DNA of 64,000 bases, from contig NZ_JAABOK010000001.1 in NCBI RefSeq assembly GCF_009928525.1, positions 620,001 through 684,000 of the forward strand. Direction: 5' to 3'. Shown here piece by piece: positions 46,321-57,456 of this stretch; the first letter of the stretch is position 1, and every line of letters starts with the position of its first letter. Position numbers and translations under genes: made by a program. The notes below the pieces were generated by a model, which saw nothing but the letters and a program-made list of their open reading frames with translations, was not told the DNA's origin and searched no databases. This DNA comes from Chitinophaga solisilvae (GTDB taxonomy: Bacteria; Bacteroidota; Bacteroidia; Chitinophagales; Chitinophagaceae).

Positions 46321-46343
46321 TGCATTCATAATGCGTAATTATC

Positions 46344-46351
46344 TACATTTG
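46344..46351 (+). promoter_or_regulatory. Promoter -7 element before the 46362 gene
   Basis: TACATTTG fits the consensus and ends 10 bp before the ATG, implying a very short leader. Confidence 0.5.
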
Positions 46352-46361
46352 CGTTCTTAAA

Positions 46362-46748
46362 ATGAATTACATGTCCAAAACTACGATTATCGGGATACTG
46401 GCTGCTGTTGTGGTGATAGTATGCGCCTTTCTTCCCTGGTCAACCATTGAGAGCAGGCATTTTGTTTTTACCGGAATGGATACAACCGGCTCCAATTATG
46501 GTGAACCAGGTAAGCTGAATATCTTTCTGGCTGTTGCAGCCAGCATTATTTTTCTGGTGAGGAACAAATGGGTAGCCCGTATGAATCTCTTTGTGGGCGG
46601 CTTTCTGGCAGCATGGACATTCCGGAATATGTTGCTGTTTTCCCGTTGTGAAATCGGTATCTGTCCGCAACCCGGAATAGCGTTGTACATTTCTGTAGGC
46701 GCGGCGCTGGTGTTGTTTGTGTGCGTACTGCTTACGAAAACCAGATAG
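46362..46748 (+). CDS. Uncharacterised four-helix membrane protein
   Basis: A 128-residue protein with about four membrane helices (TIIGILAAVVVIVCAFLPW, FLAVAASIIFLV, LFVGGFLAAWTF, ALYISVGAALVLFVCVLL) and a short loop with two Cys (CEIGICPQPG). No family recognised. Convergent with the VIT-like gene; a half inverted repeat and a strong terminator lie between. Confidence 0.78.
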   Translation: MNYMSKTTIIGILAAVVVIVCAFLPWSTIESRHFVFTGMDTTGSNYGEPGKLNIFLAVAASIIFLVRNKWVARMNLFVGGFLAAWTFRNMLLFSRCEIGICPQPGIALYISVGAALVLFVCVLLTKTR

Positions 46749-46751
46749 TTT

Positions 46752-46776
46752 TAATTGCGAATTGCGAATTGCGAAT
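46752..46776. repeat. Half of a family B inverted repeat (copy B2)
   Basis: Three AATTGCG heptads and AATG, followed by AGGAGCGGAGATG, correspond to the left arm of family B. The matching right arm is absent; a weak trace (TTTTCATTGATGTAATTTCG) stands near 46821-46840. It lies between convergent genes, upstream of a normal terminator. Confidence 0.75.
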
Positions 46777-46855
46777 GAGGAGCGGAGATGAATATGAAGA
46801 TGAACGCGGATGAACGCAGATTTTCATTGATGTAATTTCGTAGATAATATTAAGT

Positions 46856-46904
46856 AAAACATCCGTCGGTGGAAGGTGAATGCCTTTTCCGACGGATGTT
46901 TTTA
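46856..46904. terminator. Bidirectional terminator between convergent genes
   Basis: AAAACATCCGTCGG pairs with CCGACGGATGTTTTT, and the inner GGAAGG/CCTTTTCC extends the stem. A-tract and T-tract flank it, so it can serve both the 46362 gene and the minus-strand gene. Confidence 0.88.
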
Positions 46905-46947
46905 TTTGGGAGATGTTATAGTGATCAGTGTTACTATGATACGAAGT

Positions 46948-47589
46948 TTACCATATTTTGTGCAGGATCCAGGCGCCTGCCAGTACGCCCAGTCCCATCA
47001 GCCAGTAACGGAGCAGCACGGGGAGGGGGCGTTGCCGGGTTACCCTGGCCTTGATAAAACTGAAAACGGTCAGTCCCAGGAAAACCAGCATCATACTGGT
47101 TTGCGAGGCTGCCGGGAAATTTTCATTGGAGAGATAGGGCCCTATGGATAAGGAGCCACCCAGTAAAAAGAAGAAGCCCGTGAAAGCGGCACTGCGTATA
47201 GCACGGGAACGGTTAAACGTAGTTTCCTCCACCTGTTCCTGTTGCAGGGTATTTTCCCACAAGACGGCATCTTTCTGCATTTCATCTGCTATATGGGCAA
47301 TCGTATTATCATTGATGTCGAGCTTTTGCAGTTTGAGCCGTTCTTCTTCCGAGAGGAGAGGGCTGTCGTGCTGCGTATCTCCCTTATTGGCCTGATAAGC
47401 GCTGTACATCACCAGTAGGCCGCCTATCAGCCAGATACACAGGTGGATGGTATAAAAAGTCTGCACTTCCATAGGAAATCCCTGCATGACCTGTGTGGCA
47501 AAAAACAGGAGGAAAAGCCCGTCAGGAAAGCCTATCAGGAAATCGGTATTCCATCCGGAGCTGCGGATGGCCTTCGGTGATGTTGTCAT
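46948..47589 (-). CDS. Membrane protein resembling the VIT1/CCC1 family
   Basis: A 213-residue protein with five predicted helices. The opening TDFLIGFPDGLFLLFFATQV resembles the first helix of VIT1/CCC1 iron/manganese transporters, and the middle is a charged helical domain (LLSEEERLKLQKLDINDNTI). The RSAAFTGFFFLLGGSLSIGP stretch agrees with the second half of the family. Assignment is moderate; metal-binding residues could not be verified. It lies 7 bp after rocD, same strand. Confidence 0.65.
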   Translation of the reverse strand: MTTSPKAIRSSGWNTDFLIGFPDGLFLLFFATQVMQGFPMEVQTFYTIHLCIWLIGGLLVMYSAYQANKGDTQHDSPLLSEEERLKLQKLDINDNTIAHIADEMQKDAVLWENTLQQEQVEETTFNRSRAIRSAAFTGFFFLLGGSLSIGPYLSNENFPAASQTSMMLVFLGLTVFSFIKARVTRQRPLPVLLRYWLMGLGVLAGAWILHKIW

Positions 47590-47596
47590 AGTGTGT

Positions 47597-48835
47597 TTAG
47601 CTAAAAGCTTTTTCTATGCTTTTCCGGATAATCTCTACGCAATCCGCTACCTGTGTGGCATTGATGTTGAGCGGCGGCGCAAAGCGGATTTTATCGCCAT
47701 GAGTTGGCTTGGCGAGCAGGCCATTTTCCTTCAGTGTCAGGCACAGGTCCCAGGCAGCTTCGGGATCAGTATGTTTGATCACGATGGCATTCAGCAGACC
47801 TTTACCGCGTACGATGGAGATATAGGGTGACTGCAGGTCGAGCAGACCTCGTCTTAACTGCTGTCCCATGACGGCTGCATTTTCAGCCATTTTCTCGTCT
47901 TTCAGCACCTGTAATGCCGTGATGGCTACTTTGCAGGCCAGCGGGTTGCCGCCGTAGGTAGAACCATGTTCGCCCGGTTTGATGGTGAGCATGATTTCGT
48001 CGTCTGCTAATACGGCGCTTACCGGCAAAATGCCGCCGGATAAGGCTTTACCGAGGATTAAAATGTCCGGACGCACATTTTCATGGTCGCAGGCCAGCAT
48101 CTTTCCGGTGCGGGCCAGTCCGGTCTGGATTTCATCGGCTATAAACAGTACATTGGCATCCTGGCAATAGGCGCGGGCTTTAGCGAGGTAGCCGTCATCC
48201 GGTACCATTACACCGGCTTCCCCCTGAATGGGTTCCACCAGGAAGCCTGCCACATGTTTGTCCTGCAGCGCCTTTTCCAGTGCGGGCAGGTCATTGTACG
48301 GAATCACTTCATAACCCGGCATGAATGGCCCGAAGTTATTGCGTGCAGCAGGATCAGTACTGAAAGAAATTACATTCAGCGTACGTCCGTGGAAGTTATT
48401 GGCACAAACAATGATCCTGGCGCGGTCCTGCGGGATACCCTTCACCATATAAGCCCAGTGGCGGCACAGCTTCAGGGCTGTTTCCACTGCTTCCACACCG
48501 GTATTTACCGGTAATACTTTATCATATCCGAAATAGGAGGTAATATATTGTGCATATTCTCCCAGCAGATCACTGTGGAATGCCCTGGAAGTCAATGTCA
48601 GCTTCTGCGCCTGCTCTATGAGTGCAGCCACAATTTTAGGGTGACAATGCCCCTGATTAACGGCAGAATAACCGGAAAGAAAATCATAGTACCGCTTTCC
48701 GTCTACATCCCATAAAAACACCCCTTCGCCACGCTCCAGCACCACCGGTAACGGATGGTAATTGTGCGCGCCGTATTGCTCTTCCAGTCCAAGAAAATGC
48801 TGTGTCCTTTCGCTAATAGTAAATGCTGGTATCAT
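47597..48835 (-). CDS. rocD: Ornithine aminotransferase
   Basis: A 412-residue class III PLP aminotransferase. It converts ornithine and 2-oxoglutarate to glutamate-5-semialdehyde and glutamate. Motifs: [18 protein letters not shown] at the N-terminus, [17 protein letters not shown], the PLP lysine region [19 protein letters not shown] and [17 protein letters not shown]. The product is oxidised by PruA, encoded at 55211. The gene downstream starts within 8 bp, suggesting cotranscription with the VIT-like gene. Confidence 0.95.
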   Translation of the reverse strand: MIPAFTISERTQHFLGLEEQYGAHNYHPLPVVLERGEGVFLWDVDGKRYYDFLSGYSAVNQGHCHPKIVAALIEQAQKLTLTSRAFHSDLLGEYAQYITSYFGYDKVLPVNTGVEAVETALKLCRHWAYMVKGIPQDRARIIVCANNFHGRTLNVISFSTDPAARNNFGPFMPGYEVIPYNDLPALEKALQDKHVAGFLVEPIQGEAGVMVPDDGYLAKARAYCQDANVLFIADEIQTGLARTGKMLACDHENVRPDILILGKALSGGILPVSAVLADDEIMLTIKPGEHGSTYGGNPLACKVAITALQVLKDEKMAENAAVMGQQLRRGLLDLQSPYISIVRGKGLLNAIVIKHTDPEAAWDLCLTLKENGLLAKPTHGDKIRFAPPLNINATQVADCVEIIRKSIEKAFS

Positions 48836-48861
48836 GAATCAAAAGTAAGGAAATATGGGGG

Positions 48862-48995
48862 AAATTACGAATTACGAATTGCGAATTACGAATGAAGAAG
48901 CGAAGAGCGAAACGAAGATGAAGGAAGATATCTATTAGCTATCACCTTTCATCTTCGCTTCTTCATTCGCAATTCGCAATTCGTAATTCGCAATT
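48862..48995. repeat. Long intergenic inverted repeat, family B (copy B3)
   Basis: Left arm AATTACG, AATTACG, AATTGCG, AATTACG, AATG then AAGAAGCGAAGA; the right arm 48949-48995 mirrors it with differences limited to the A/G choice in the heptads. The loop region contains extra GAAGATGAAGG/CCTTTCATC pairs. It fills the gap between the acyl-CoA-binding gene, whose stop overlaps the right arm, and rocD. Confidence 0.93.
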
Positions 48996-49251
48996 AATTT
49001 TTCAGCCTGTTTACCAACGCCACATATTCCTCCTTCGCCACATCCTGCGACTTCCCTTTCAATTCGCTCCAGGCATTATGTTTGGCTTTGGCGACGAAAT
49101 CAAACGGGTTGTCCGGACCATCTCCGGTTGCATCTCCCTCTGTAGCCTGTTTGAACAGGGAATACAGCTGCAGTAAAATTTCATTGGAGGGTTTCTCCGC
49201 CAGGGTTTTGCTCTCCTTTACCGCATTCTCAAATTGTGTGTTCAGGTCCAT
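48994..49251 (-). CDS. Acyl-CoA-binding protein
   Basis: An 85-residue four-helix ACBP: MDLNTQFENAVKESKTLAEK, then LYSLFKQATEGDATGD, KAKHNAWSELKGKSQDVAKE and YVALVNRL, the family's ligand-binding layout (Tyr, Lys and Trp positions kept). It binds long-chain acyl-CoA in the cytosol. ACBPs are uncommon in bacteria but occur in Bacteroidota. It is followed by rocD, with repeat B3 between. Confidence 0.95.
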   Translation of the reverse strand: MDLNTQFENAVKESKTLAEKPSNEILLQLYSLFKQATEGDATGDGPDNPFDFVAKAKHNAWSELKGKSQDVAKEEYVALVNRLKN

Positions 49252-49383
49252 ATATTTGTTTTTTGATGTCAGATAACTAAAGTTGAGGATTATTCTCTAA
49301 TATATCAAAAATTGACAATCCGCATGTAGCATGTCTATCAAAAACATAATGACAGGAACCTGTGTATAATGAACTAATTTTAA

Positions 49384-49391
49384 TACCTTTG
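49384..49391 (+). promoter_or_regulatory. Promoter -7 element of lepA
   Basis: TACCTTTG fits the consensus with TGTG about 19 bp upstream (49361) as a weak -33. It ends 56 bp before the lepA ATG. Confidence 0.55.
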
Positions 49392-49447
49392 CGCCCTGTA
49401 AAAGGACTGAAGGCTTGAAAGAAGCTGACAGACCAGTAAATCAACAT

Positions 49448-51241
49448 ATGAAGAATATTCGCAATTTTTGTATCATTGCCCATATTGACCACGGTAAAAG
49501 CACCCTGGCAGACCGTTTATTGGAATTTACGAAAACGATCTCTGACCGGGACATGCAGGCCCAGGTACTGGACGACATGGACCTGGAACGTGAGAAAGGT
49601 ATTACCATCAAGAGCCACGCTATCCAGATGGATTACAACGCTAAAAATGGTGAAAAATATGTATTCAACCTGATCGATACCCCCGGTCACGTGGATTTCT
49701 CCTATGAAGTATCCCGCGCGCTGGCAGCCTGCGAAGGGGCACTGCTGCTGGTAGATGCCGCACAGGGCATCCAGGCGCAAACTATTTCCAACTTGTACCT
49801 CGCACTGGAGAATGACCTCGAAATTATTCCGGTGATCAATAAAATAGACATGCAGGGCGCTATGATCGAAGAGGTGAAAGACCAGATCATAGAGCTGATT
49901 GGTGTAAAGGATGAGGATATCCTCCTGGCTTCCGGTAAAACCGGTATCGGGATCGAAGAAATCCTGGAAGCCATCGTATCCCGCATCCCGGCGCCCAAAG
50001 GCAGCAATGATGCGCCGCTGCAGGCACTGATATTCGACAGCGTATTCAACTCTTTCCGTGGTATCATTGCCTACTTCCGCGTATTCAACGGCACCATCAG
50101 AAAAGGCGACAAGATCAAATTCGTAAATACCGGAGAAGAATATGAAGCCGATGAGGTAGGTATTCTGAAACTGGGACTGGAACCCCGTAAGGAGGTCCAT
50201 ACCGGCGACGTGGGATACATCATCACCGGTATCAAAAGTGCGAAGGAAGTAAAGGTAGGGGATACCATCACCCTGGCCAATAACCCCTGCGTGGAAGGTA
50301 TCAACGGCTTCCAGGAGGTTAAACCAATGGTATTTGCCGGTATCTTCCCCGTGGTAACGGAAGACTTTGAAGAGCTGCGCGAATGTATGGATAAACTCCA
50401 GCTGAACGACGCCTCCCTGACCTATGAGCTGGAAACCTCACAGGCGCTGGGCTTCGGCTTCCGCTGCGGTTTCCTCGGTATGCTCCACATGGAAATTATC
50501 CAGGAACGTCTGGAAAGAGAATTTAACCAGACCGTTATCACTACCGTTCCGAACGTAGGATTTATTGCCCACACCACCCGCGACGGCGTGGTGATCGTAA
50601 ATAACCCCAGCGAAATGCCCGATCCTACCAAAATGGACAGGATTGAAGAGCCGTTTATCCGCGCACAGATCATCACCAAACCGGAATACATCGGTAATAT
50701 CATGACCCTGTGCCTCGGCAAACGTGGTATACTGCTGAACCAGAGCTATCTGACCACCACCCGCGTGGAACTGATGTTCGAAATTCCGCTGACTGAAATT
50801 GTATTCGACTTCTATGATAAACTGAAAAGCCAGACCCGTGGCTACGCGTCCTTCGACTATACGCCGATTGGCTTCCGCGACAGCGATATCGTAAAAATGG
50901 ATATACTCCTGAACGGTGATAAGGTAGATGCCCTCAGCGCATTGATTCACCGCAGCAGGGCACAGGACTTCGGCCGTAAACTCTGCGAAAAACTGAAAGA
51001 CCTGCTGCCGCGTCAGCAGTTCCTCATCGCGATACAGGCTGCCATCGGCGCAAAAATCGTTGCCCGTGAAAACATCAGCGCCATGCGTAAAGACGTAACC
51101 GCAAAATGTTATGGCGGTGACATCTCCCGTAAACGTAAACTGCTCGAAAAACAGAAGGAAGGTAAGAAACGTATGCGTCAGATTGGTAACGTAGAAGTGC
51201 CGCAGGAGGCATTTTTGGCGGTTCTCAAACTGGATGATTAA
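49448..51241 (+). CDS. lepA: Elongation factor 4 (LepA)
   Basis: A 597-residue translational GTPase. G1 AHIDHGKST, switch motif [11 protein letters not shown]3 DTPGHVDF and G4 NKIDMQ are visible, followed by the LepA-specific C-terminal domain ([20 protein letters not shown]). It back-translocates stalled ribosomes or helps ribosome biogenesis. The start at 49448 is chosen over upstream codons by family length. Its stop is 12 bp before inverted repeat B4. Confidence 0.96.
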   Translation: MKNIRNFCIIAHIDHGKSTLADRLLEFTKTISDRDMQAQVLDDMDLEREKGITIKSHAIQMDYNAKNGEKYVFNLIDTPGHVDFSYEVSRALAACEGALLLVDAAQGIQAQTISNLYLALENDLEIIPVINKIDMQGAMIEEVKDQIIELIGVKDEDILLASGKTGIGIEEILEAIVSRIPAPKGSNDAPLQALIFDSVFNSFRGIIAYFRVFNGTIRKGDKIKFVNTGEEYEADEVGILKLGLEPRKEVHTGDVGYIITGIKSAKEVKVGDTITLANNPCVEGINGFQEVKPMVFAGIFPVVTEDFEELRECMDKLQLNDASLTYELETSQALGFGFRCGFLGMLHMEIIQERLEREFNQTVITTVPNVGFIAHTTRDGVVIVNNPSEMPDPTKMDRIEEPFIRAQIITKPEYIGNIMTLCLGKRGILLNQSYLTTTRVELMFEIPLTEIVFDFYDKLKSQTRGYASFDYTPIGFRDSDIVKMDILLNGDKVDALSALIHRSRAQDFGRKLCEKLKDLLPRQQFLIAIQAAIGAKIVARENISAMRKDVTAKCYGGDISRKRKLLEKQKEGKKRMRQIGNVEVPQEAFLAVLKLDD

Positions 51242-51252
51242 TGATAATTACG

Positions 51253-51372
51253 AATTACGAATTGCGAATTACGAATGTAACTCGAAGATAAAAGCGAAGA
51301 CCGGAATGGAGTGTACTCTGTTCCGGTCTTCGCTTTTATCTTCGAGTTACATTCGTAATTCGCAATTCGTAA

Positions 51373-51374
<2 letters not shown>
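51253..51374. repeat. Long intergenic inverted repeat, family B (copy B4), perfect 54-bp arms
   Basis: Arms 51253-51306 and 51321-51374 are perfect reverse complements over 54 bp, with a 14-nt loop that itself contains GAGT/ACTC. The left side carries one extra AATTACG heptad (51246-51252). It occupies almost the whole gap between the lepA stop (51241) and the convergent pgi stop (51373), which lies inside the right arm. Confidence 0.97.
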
Positions 51375-53031
<1,657 letters not shown>

Positions 53032-53067
53032 TTATATTATTGCGGCTCAAAAATAATCATTTGAATT

Positions 53068-53871
53068 TTATGATCGGGGTTTCCTGTACAAATGCCAGGA
53101 AATTGCTACGGCAATGATCCCGATAGCGATCACGCAGGCATGTATTACCGGCTGATGCGCGAGGATACCTGTTTCCCGCTGCCGGATGAGAATACCATAG
53201 AAGGCCCATACAGCCACAAGGGCGTGAACGATATTGTTACGGAACCATACCATCATGATGCTGATGAAAGTACCTGCTGCAATGAGCAGGATAGTCCACC
53301 ATACCTGCGTCTGTGTGTTGCCGCCTATGCCGGCGTAGACAATCAGTACCGCAATATTGGCGATGGCAGCAATACTGATCCAGCCAAGATAAAGGCTGAA
53401 GGGAAGATAGATAAAAAGTTTTTCGTCGCGGGTGGCGCCGGGCTGCGCAATACCGAAGTTGAGATGTATCATCCAGAGAGCGGCAAGCAGTATCAGCATG
53501 ATGCCAACGGTTACCGGTATCAGTTCATAATGCCAGGCAAAGAGCCAGAGGGAGTTGGCAACGGCTGTGATGAGGAACCATTCTTTCATCTGGTCCATCA
53601 GGCGTGCCAGCACGGCAGGATGTCTGTTGGAGAAGGCCAGCCATAACTGATAGATGATATATCCGAGTAAAGAAAGATAGATGAGGCTCCAGATCGAAAA
53701 GGTAATAGCAGCAGGTGCAAACAGATTCGGATATTTACCGGCGATTTCTCCGGTTGTTCTTCCGTTAATGGGAAGCAGTATTGCGAGGGCGTTGACAGCT
53801 ATCATCACCAGGAAAGCAATCGCATTGAATACTGATTTGTTCCTGTAATGAAGGGTTTCATGGGATACCAT
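53068..53871 (-). CDS. TspO/MBR-like tryptophan-rich membrane protein
   Basis: A 267-residue protein with about seven helices rather than the five of classical TspO. The segment YPNLFAPAAITFSIWSLIYL is the conserved TspO-like motif (P, FAP, F.IW, Y). Further Trp-rich helices follow (ANSLWLFAWHY, LWMIHLNFGIA). The family is linked to tetrapyrrole or oxidative-stress sensing, but this long subfamily is not characterised. It lies 42 bp upstream of pgi, same strand. Confidence 0.8.
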   Translation of the reverse strand: MVSHETLHYRNKSVFNAIAFLVMIAVNALAILLPINGRTTGEIAGKYPNLFAPAAITFSIWSLIYLSLLGYIIYQLWLAFSNRHPAVLARLMDQMKEWFLITAVANSLWLFAWHYELIPVTVGIMLILLAALWMIHLNFGIAQPGATRDEKLFIYLPFSLYLGWISIAAIANIAVLIVYAGIGGNTQTQVWWTILLIAAGTFISIMMVWFRNNIVHALVAVWAFYGILIRQRETGILAHQPVIHACVIAIGIIAVAISWHLYRKPRS

Positions 53872-53998
53872 AATGAATAGGATCTTTTTGTAATATTACC
53901 GACATGGTTACCAGGCTATTCTGCAAAAATTATGCTAAACAGGTGATGTATGCATGCAGCCTGCGGAATACAGATTAGCAGAATTCCACATTTTTACA

Positions 53999-54006
53999 TA
54001 CATTTG
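53999..54006 (+). promoter_or_regulatory. Promoter -7 element of prfB
   Basis: TACATTTG ends only 6 bp before the prfB ATG (54013), which predicts a leaderless or nearly leaderless mRNA if it is the main promoter. Confidence 0.5.
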
Positions 54007-54012
54007 TCCGCT

Positions 54013-55108
54013 ATGACAACAGAACAGCTTAAAGCTATGAGGGACCGTCTTTATGTCCTGGGAGGTTTTCTTTAACGTCCCTGACCGATTAGCTAAAATA
54101 GAAAACGACAAACAACTAAGCCTGGCGCCCGGTTTCTGGGATGATAACGCCAGAGCTACTTCGATTCTGAAGGAAATTAAGGTAAACAAATATTGGGTTG
54201 ACCTTTACGATCAGGTGCATACTGCGATAGAAGACAGCAGTGTGCTGAATGATTTTTTCAAGGAAGGAGAAGCCGCGGAAGAAGAAGTAGCAGATGCTTA
54301 CAGCAACGCGCTTGCTGCGCTGGAAGATCTGGAATTCAAATCTACTCTGAATCAGCCGGAAGATGAAATGCCTGCCGTGTTGACCATCAACTCCGGTGCA
54401 GGCGGCACGGAAAGCCAGGATTGGGCTGAAATGCTGCTACGCATGTACCGTATGTATGGTGAGAAGCAGGGCTGGAAAGTATCAGAAATTGATACGCAAT
54501 ACGGAGACGGCGCCGGTATCAAATCCGCTACACTGGAATTTGACGGCGACTTTGCCTATGGCCATCTGAAAGCGGAAAGCGGCGTACATCGTCTGGTACG
54601 TATTTCTCCGTTCGATTCCAATGCCCGCCGGCACACTTCTTTCGCTTCCGTATATGTGTACCCGTTAGTAGACGATACTATCGAGATCGCAGTAAATCCG
54701 GCAGACCTGGACTGGGAATTCTACCGGTCGGGCGGTAAAGGCGGACAGAACGTGAACAAGGTGGAAACAGCTGTCAGACTGAAGCACATTCCTTCCGGCA
54801 TCATCATCGAATGTCAGCAGGCACGTACGCAGGGGGAGAACCGCGAAAAGGCGCTCACCATGCTGAAATCACGCCTGTATGAAGAAGAGATGAGGAAACG
54901 CGAAGAGCTGAAGAATGCCGCCAACGCCAACAAACGCAAAATTGAATGGGGGTCACAGATCAGATCATACGTATTCCATCCGTATAAAATGATCAAAGAC
55001 CATCGTACCGATTTTGAGGTTGGTAACGTAGGACCCGTGATGGACGGGGAGCTGAACGGCTTCATCAAGGCCTACCTGATGATGCAGAAGGAAGAGGACA
55101 ATAATTGA
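54013..55108 (+). CDS. prfB: Peptide chain release factor 2, with programmed +1 frameshift
   Basis: The frame starting at 54013 encodes [20 protein letters not shown] and stops at TAA (54073-54075). The rest of RF2 (from [14 protein letters not shown]) continues in the +1 frame to 55108, with the SPF-like and GGQ regions intact ([20 protein letters not shown]). A +1 slip at CTT-TAA-C after the SD-like GGAGG joins them, the classical RF2 autoregulation device. The product has about 364 residues. RF2 releases peptides at UGA and UAA. Confidence 0.95.
54061..54076 (+). promoter_or_regulatory. prfB programmed frameshift site with UAA
   Basis: GGAGG (54061-54065), four T, then CTT-TAA-C (54070-54076). 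The P-site tRNA can slip from CUU to UUU, after which AAC is read in +1. The in-frame stop is UAA, whereas the well-known site has UGA. Confidence 0.9.
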
Positions 55109-55154
55109 TAATTACTGGTAAATAATTATAGGGTTTCTGCTGTAAATGAAGACG

Positions 55155-55162
55155 TACATTTG
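55155..55162 (+). promoter_or_regulatory. Promoter -7 element of pruA
   Basis: TACATTTG fits the consensus, 48 bp before the chosen ATG at 55211. It lies across an upstream non-ATG frame start, which supports the later start. Confidence 0.5.
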
Positions 55163-55210
55163 CAGCAGAAACTTTTTTTGTTAATTGATACACCAACAAA
55201 ATCTGAGGAA

Positions 55211-56842
55211 ATGAATACAGGATATTTTCAATACCCGGCGCCAGCCAATGAGCCCGTATTAAGCTATGCACCAGGCTCTCCGGAAAGGGCAGGCCTGAAG
55301 AAACAACTGGCGGCATTTAAAGCGGAAGTAGCGGATATTCCCATGTATATCGGCGGTGAGGAAGTGCGTACAGGTGAAACCGTAGACCTGCGTCCGCCGC
55401 ATGAAATCAAGCATAAGTTGGGACATTTTCACCAGGGTAAGGAATCCCACGTGAAAGATGCTATCGCAGCTGCACTCGCTGCCCGTGAAAAATGGGCCAA
55501 TATGGACTGGGAACAACGTGCAGGCATATTCCTGCGTGCAGCTGACCTGATTGCCACCAAGTACCGCTTTCATATCAACGCAGCTACCATGCTGGGACAA
55601 AGTAAAAATCCGTTCCAGGCGGAAATAGACAGCGCCTGCGAACTGATTGACTTTCTCCGTTTCAATGTACACTTCCTGAGCGAAATCTACCGCCAGCAGC
55701 CTGTCAGCGCTCCCGGCATCCACAACAGAATGGAATACCGCCCGCTGGAAGGTTTCGTGCTCGCTGTAACGCCGTTTAACTTTACCGCTATTGCCGGTAA
55801 CCTGCCTACTTCCGCTGCCATGTGCGGTAACGTGGTAGTATGGAAACCTGCTAACACACAGGTATACGCTGCCAACATCATCATGAAGGTGCTGATCGAA
55901 GCAGGTCTGCCTGCAGGCGTTATCAACCTCGTATACGCCGGCGGTCCGCTGATCGGTGATATCTGCTTCGCAGATCCGAACTTTGCAGGCATCCACTTCA
56001 CCGGCTCTACCGGTGTGTTCCAGACCATGTGGAAAACAATCGGACAGAACATTCACAAATACAAATCATACCCCCGTATCGTAGGTGAAACAGGTGGTAA
56101 AGACTTCGTTCTGATACACAAATCCGCCGATGCCGGCATCGCGGCTACCGCACTGGCACGTGGCGCTTTTGAATACCAGGGACAGAAATGCTCCGCCGCT
56201 TCCCGCGCATACCTACCAGACAATCTTGCTGCTGATATAAAATCAAAACTCGTTGCTGATCTGAAAACCATGAAAATGGGATCTACAGAAGATTTCAGCA
56301 ACTTCGTCAACGCAGTGATCGATGAAAAGTCCTTTGATAAAATTGCACAATACATCGAGAACGCGAAAAAGGACCCGAAAGCAAAAATCATCGCCGGCGG
56401 TAACTACGATAAATCTGTAGGCTACTTCATCGAACCTACCGTGATCGAAACCACCGATCCGAACTATGTGACCATGTGTGAAGAAATCTTCGGCCCCGTG
56501 CTGACTATCTACACATATGAGGCAGACAAATTTGACGAGATCCTCGTGACAGTTGACAGTACCTCCGAGTATGCACTGACCGGCGCTATCATCGCGCAGG
56601 ACCGCTACGCGATTGAACTGGCCACCAGAAAACTGGCTAACAGCGCAGGTAACTTCTACATCAACGACAAACCCACCGGCGCAGTAGTAGGACAGCAGCC
56701 ATTTGGCGGCGCCCGCGCTTCCGGTACCAACGATAAAGCCGGTTCCATGCTGAACCTCTATCGCTGGCTGAGTGCAAGAAGTATCAAGGAAACTTTCGTA
56801 CCTGCTACCGACTACAGGTATCCTTTCCTGAACGAAGCATAG
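55211..56842 (+). CDS. pruA: 1-Pyrroline-5-carboxylate / glutamate-semialdehyde dehydrogenase
   Basis: A 543-residue NAD-dependent aldehyde dehydrogenase. It oxidises glutamate-5-semialdehyde to glutamate. Motifs: NEPVLSYAPGSPERAGLKK (P5CDH N-terminus), GFVLAVTPFNFTAIAGNLP, catalytic Glu region RIVGETGGKDFV and catalytic Cys in YQGQKCSAASRAY, plus EEIFGPVLTIY. It is the stand-alone form without a proline dehydrogenase domain. Its substrate is the product of RocD, encoded 7 kb upstream. Confidence 0.96.
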   Translation: MNTGYFQYPAPANEPVLSYAPGSPERAGLKKQLAAFKAEVADIPMYIGGEEVRTGETVDLRPPHEIKHKLGHFHQGKESHVKDAIAAALAAREKWANMDWEQRAGIFLRAADLIATKYRFHINAATMLGQSKNPFQAEIDSACELIDFLRFNVHFLSEIYRQQPVSAPGIHNRMEYRPLEGFVLAVTPFNFTAIAGNLPTSAAMCGNVVVWKPANTQVYAANIIMKVLIEAGLPAGVINLVYAGGPLIGDICFADPNFAGIHFTGSTGVFQTMWKTIGQNIHKYKSYPRIVGETGGKDFVLIHKSADAGIAATALARGAFEYQGQKCSAASRAYLPDNLAADIKSKLVADLKTMKMGSTEDFSNFVNAVIDEKSFDKIAQYIENAKKDPKAKIIAGGNYDKSVGYFIEPTVIETTDPNYVTMCEEIFGPVLTIYTYEADKFDEILVTVDSTSEYALTGAIIAQDRYAIELATRKLANSAGNFYINDKPTGAVVGQQPFGGARASGTNDKAGSMLNLYRWLSARSIKETFVPATDYRYPFLNEA

Positions 56843-56867
56843 GAATGTTAATGATTTAATATTTAGC

Positions 56868-56900
56868 AGGCGGTGAATACATATTCACCGCCTTTTTTTT
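56868..56900 (+). terminator. Terminator of pruA
   Basis: AGGCGGTGAATA-CA-TATTCACCGCCT hairpin followed by a run of T. Confidence 0.93.
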
Positions 56901-56920
56901 ATTATTGCACTTTGAATTAA

Positions 56921-57319
56921 ATGACTGTTATGGAGAAGGAGAAGGTAGCACCTGAAACGATAGCTCAGACTTACTTTGCAGAGAAACCGAAACAGCTGCG
57001 CGTAGCAGACCTGGAACAACGCTTTGTGACCAACGGCTTCCCGTTGCCTGCTGCCGGCCAGGAGGCATTGAATGCCTACGGGATCTACTTTAAAAAACAA
57101 TTGAAAAGTAAAGGAATAAAAGTAGGGTTGTTCCTGCTCTGCGCCGCTTTATTCCTGATAAAAATTATTAACCTGTTCGATAAGGTCGGCAATGTTACCC
57201 AAATCGCCGCCTTTCTCGCACTCACCGCATATGCCCTGGTACAGGGTCTTATCTGGGGGATGCAGCTTTTCCAGCTGAAAGAAGAAATCAGTTCCTTCCG
57301 TGATTTAAGGAAACTATAA
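56921..57319 (+). CDS. Uncharacterised protein with two membrane helices
   Basis: A 132-residue protein: charged N-terminal 60 residues (EKVAPETIAQTYFAEKPKQL), two membrane helices (VGLFLLCAALFLIKIINLF and AAFLALTAYALVQGLIWGM) and a short cytosolic tail. No family recognised. A second ATG at 56930 is an alternative start. Convergent with the peroxiredoxin gene, with repeat B5 between. Confidence 0.72.
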   Translation: MTVMEKEKVAPETIAQTYFAEKPKQLRVADLEQRFVTNGFPLPAAGQEALNAYGIYFKKQLKSKGIKVGLFLLCAALFLIKIINLFDKVGNVTQIAAFLALTAYALVQGLIWGMQLFQLKEEISSFRDLRKL

Positions 57320-57326
57320 TACTGGA

Positions 57327-57449
57327 GAATTACGAATTACGAATTACGAATTGCGAATGAGGAGCGAAGACATAAGCGGATAAAGAATTTACTTCTTCGC
57401 TTATGTCTTCGCTCCTCATTCGCAATTCGTAATTTGTAATTCGTAATTC
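57327..57449. repeat. Long intergenic inverted repeat, family B (copy B5)
   Basis: Arms 57327-57378 and 57398-57449 are reverse complements at 51 of 52 positions with a 19-nt loop. Each has AATTACG heptads, AATTGCG, AATG, then AGGAGCGAAG and ACATAAGCG. The single difference is ACG versus ACA in one heptad. It fills the space between convergent genes. Confidence 0.97.
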
Positions 57450-57456
57450 CCCAATA

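Noticed and set aside
49517..50200. Long minus-strand frame in lepA
   Set aside because: Antisense to conserved GTPase motifs; no recognisable protein.
54053..55108. prfB starting at the ATG at 54053 without frameshift
   Set aside because: That start would lack the conserved N-terminus; the upstream frame plus CTT-TAA-C slip with SD-like GGAGG reconstructs a full RF2.
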